From contig QOZS01000012.1 of assembly GCA_003576705.1 (NCBI GenBank), positions 53,440 to 117,439 of the forward strand: a stretch of DNA of 64,000 bases, read 5' to 3'. A program made the position numbers and the translations under genes. The notes under the pieces are model-generated. The model was not told the origin of the DNA. It was given only the letters and a program-made list of their open reading frames with translations, and searched no databases. Positions 63,101-64,000 of this stretch are shown here, one piece after another (the stretch's first letter is position 1; each line of letters starts with the position of its first letter). Source of the stretch: Desertibaculum subflavum. GTDB lineage: Bacteria; Pseudomonadota; Alphaproteobacteria; Ferrovibrionales; Ferrovibrionaceae.

Positions 63101-63740
63101 GACCGGGGCGCCCGAACGGCGCTGCATCGCCACCGGCGAGACGGCGGAGCGCGCCCGGCTGGTCCGCTGCGTGGTCGGGCCGGAAGCTGCGATCGTGCCC
63201 GATATCGAGGGCAAGCTGCCCGGCCGCGGCCTGTGGGTCTGCGCGCGACGGGAGGCTGTCGAACTCGCCGTGCGAAAGGGCGCCTTCGCGCGCGCTGCAA
63301 AGCAGGCGGTCAAAGTATCGCCCGATTTGGCAGATCAAATAGAAAGGTTACTGGCCCGGCGGTGCATCAACCTTGTGGGCCTGTGCCGGCGGGCCGGGCT
63401 CGCCGTGGCGGGGTTCGTCAAGGTCGAGGAACGACTGGTCGCCGGCCGGGTGGCGGTGCTGGTGCAGGCCGCCGATGCCAGCCCGGACGGCAAGGCCAAG
63501 CTGGCGCGGCTGGCGCGCGGGATCGAGCGGGTGGAAATCCTGAGCTCGGCCGAATTGGGCTTGGCCCTGGGCCGGGAAAATGTGGTACATGCAGCCTTGT
63601 CGCCTGGTGGCTTGACCTCATCCTTCCTTGCCGAGGCTCAGCGGCTGGCCGGTTTCCGGTCGCCGCCTGAACCATTGTCGGCGGGGAATACGCATTTGTC
63701 AGGCAAGCCGTTGACGGCGAGCGGACCGGAGTTGGCATGA
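63097..63740 (+). CDS. ylxR: YlxR/L7Ae-type RNA-binding protein, probably frameshifted at its 5' end
   Basis: The frame from 63171 encodes the end of a YlxR (DUF448) domain (GPEAAIVPDIEGKLPGRGLWV) and an L7Ae-like domain (CINLVGLCRRAGLAVAGFVK). The conserved start RRCIATGE is upstream in the same frame, but no standard start codon precedes it. GTG 63097, which overlaps the nusA stop, is one base out of frame. Adding one G to the GGGG run at 63105-63108 would give MRPGAPERRCIATGE and restore a normal protein. Either the sequence has a deletion (error or real mutation) or an unusual start is used; as read, only the GTG at 63171 starts a shortened product. Confidence 0.8.
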
Positions 63741-64000
63741 GCGAAGTGAACGAGTCCGAGGAAAAGAAATCCGGGCGGGTGCCGCCGCCCGCGCGTCCCG
63801 GCGCCGTCAAGAAGACGGTGGAGACCGGCCAAGTGCGCCAGAGCTTCAGCCACGGCCGGTCGAAGGCCGTCGCCGTCGAGGTGCGCAAGACGCGCAGCAT
63901 CGCCCCGCCGCGCCCGCCCATCAAGGCGGCCGAGCCGGCTGCCGCGGCAAAGCCCGCGACCGCGCCTGCCGCCCGCCCCGCGGCGCCCGCACCGCGACCG
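63737..64000 (+). CDS. infB: Translation initiation factor IF-2, N-terminal part (cut by window end)
   Basis: Only the first 88 codons are in the window. The sequence MSEVNESEEKKSGRVPPPARP, KKTVETGQVRQSFSHGRSKAVAVEVRKTR and the following alanine/proline-rich linker match the N-terminus of alphaproteobacterial IF-2. The ATG overlaps the ylxR stop (ATGA), as usual in this operon. The GTPase domain lies beyond the window. Confidence 0.93.
   Translation, partial: MSEVNESEEKKSGRVPPPARPGAVKKTVETGQVRQSFSHGRSKAVAVEVRKTRSIAPPRPPIKAAEPAAAAKPATAPAARPAAPAPRP

Overview
The window reads as a high-GC alphaproteobacterial chromosome, most likely Rhodospirillales-like. This is inferred from gene order and families, not from a database search. 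The supporting features are a MucR regulator, the run fur - plsC - miaB - phoH - ybeY - corC - lnt - xre - metK - trmB, the run rimP - nusA - ylxR - infB, a small HIG1-like twin-membrane protein beside a PduO-type adenosyltransferase, and a cysG - DUF2849 - cysI - DUF934 sulfur operon. By eye I found no rRNA, tRNA, CRISPR array or intact transposase.

Layout. 0.3-2.1 kb: a DUF1194 protein and an F420/FMN-type oxidoreductase. 2.2-6.1 kb (minus strand): siroheme synthase and sulfite/nitrite reductase genes. 6.2-10.4 kb: a secreted protein, a cysteine-containing DUF6455 protein behind an FNR/FixK-like box, priA, a membrane protein and cobalamin adenosyltransferase. 10.5-20.5 kb: the housekeeping run from mucR and fur to trmB. 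20.5-21.1 kb: a repeat-filled gap. 21.1-26.1 kb: a CpdA-like phosphodiesterase followed by a large SAM-domain/class III cyclase/AAA/TPR protein. 26.1-29.5 kb: a hybrid histidine kinase and a lone receiver. 29.8-35.5 kb: two facing ArsR-SRPBCC modules, one ending in an orphan ClpP, the other carrying a MoaD/ThiS-like beta-grasp protein, a BNR beta-propeller, a second SRPBCC and possibly an MFS exporter. 35.6-43.3 kb: a PsiE-like membrane protein, a PAS kinase with a degenerate GGDEF/EAL protein, an IS5 remnant, a CHASE hybrid kinase and a divergent MEDS-LuxR regulator; two copies of a ~139-bp leader lie here and share a compensated dyad. 43.3-50.4 kb: a cyclase/TolB/TPR protein, AMP nucleosidase, GNAT, PAS protein, SDR, HigBA and an EamA transporter. 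50.7-57.6 kb: a peptide ABC transporter (binding protein, two permeases, two ATPases), interrupted by an atypical gene and a second copy of the permease 3' end. 57.8-60.8 kb: a TetR regulator with candidate operators, a TM2 protein, an XRE/NTF2-like operon and a LysE exporter. 61.0-64.0 kb: rimP - nusA - ylxR - infB (cut by the window edge).

The two housekeeping runs, which I recall as adjacent in relatives, are separated here by about 40 kb rich in signalling and accessory genes. The strongest novelty leads are: the duplicated leader with its compensated inverted repeat next to a MEDS-LuxR regulator; the ArsR/SRPBCC modules linked to ClpP and to a MoaD-like/BNR pair; the permease 3'-end repeat flanking an atypical gene; a 40-bp dyad upstream of the hybrid kinase; a TetR operator set; and a probable one-base frameshift at the 5' end of ylxR.
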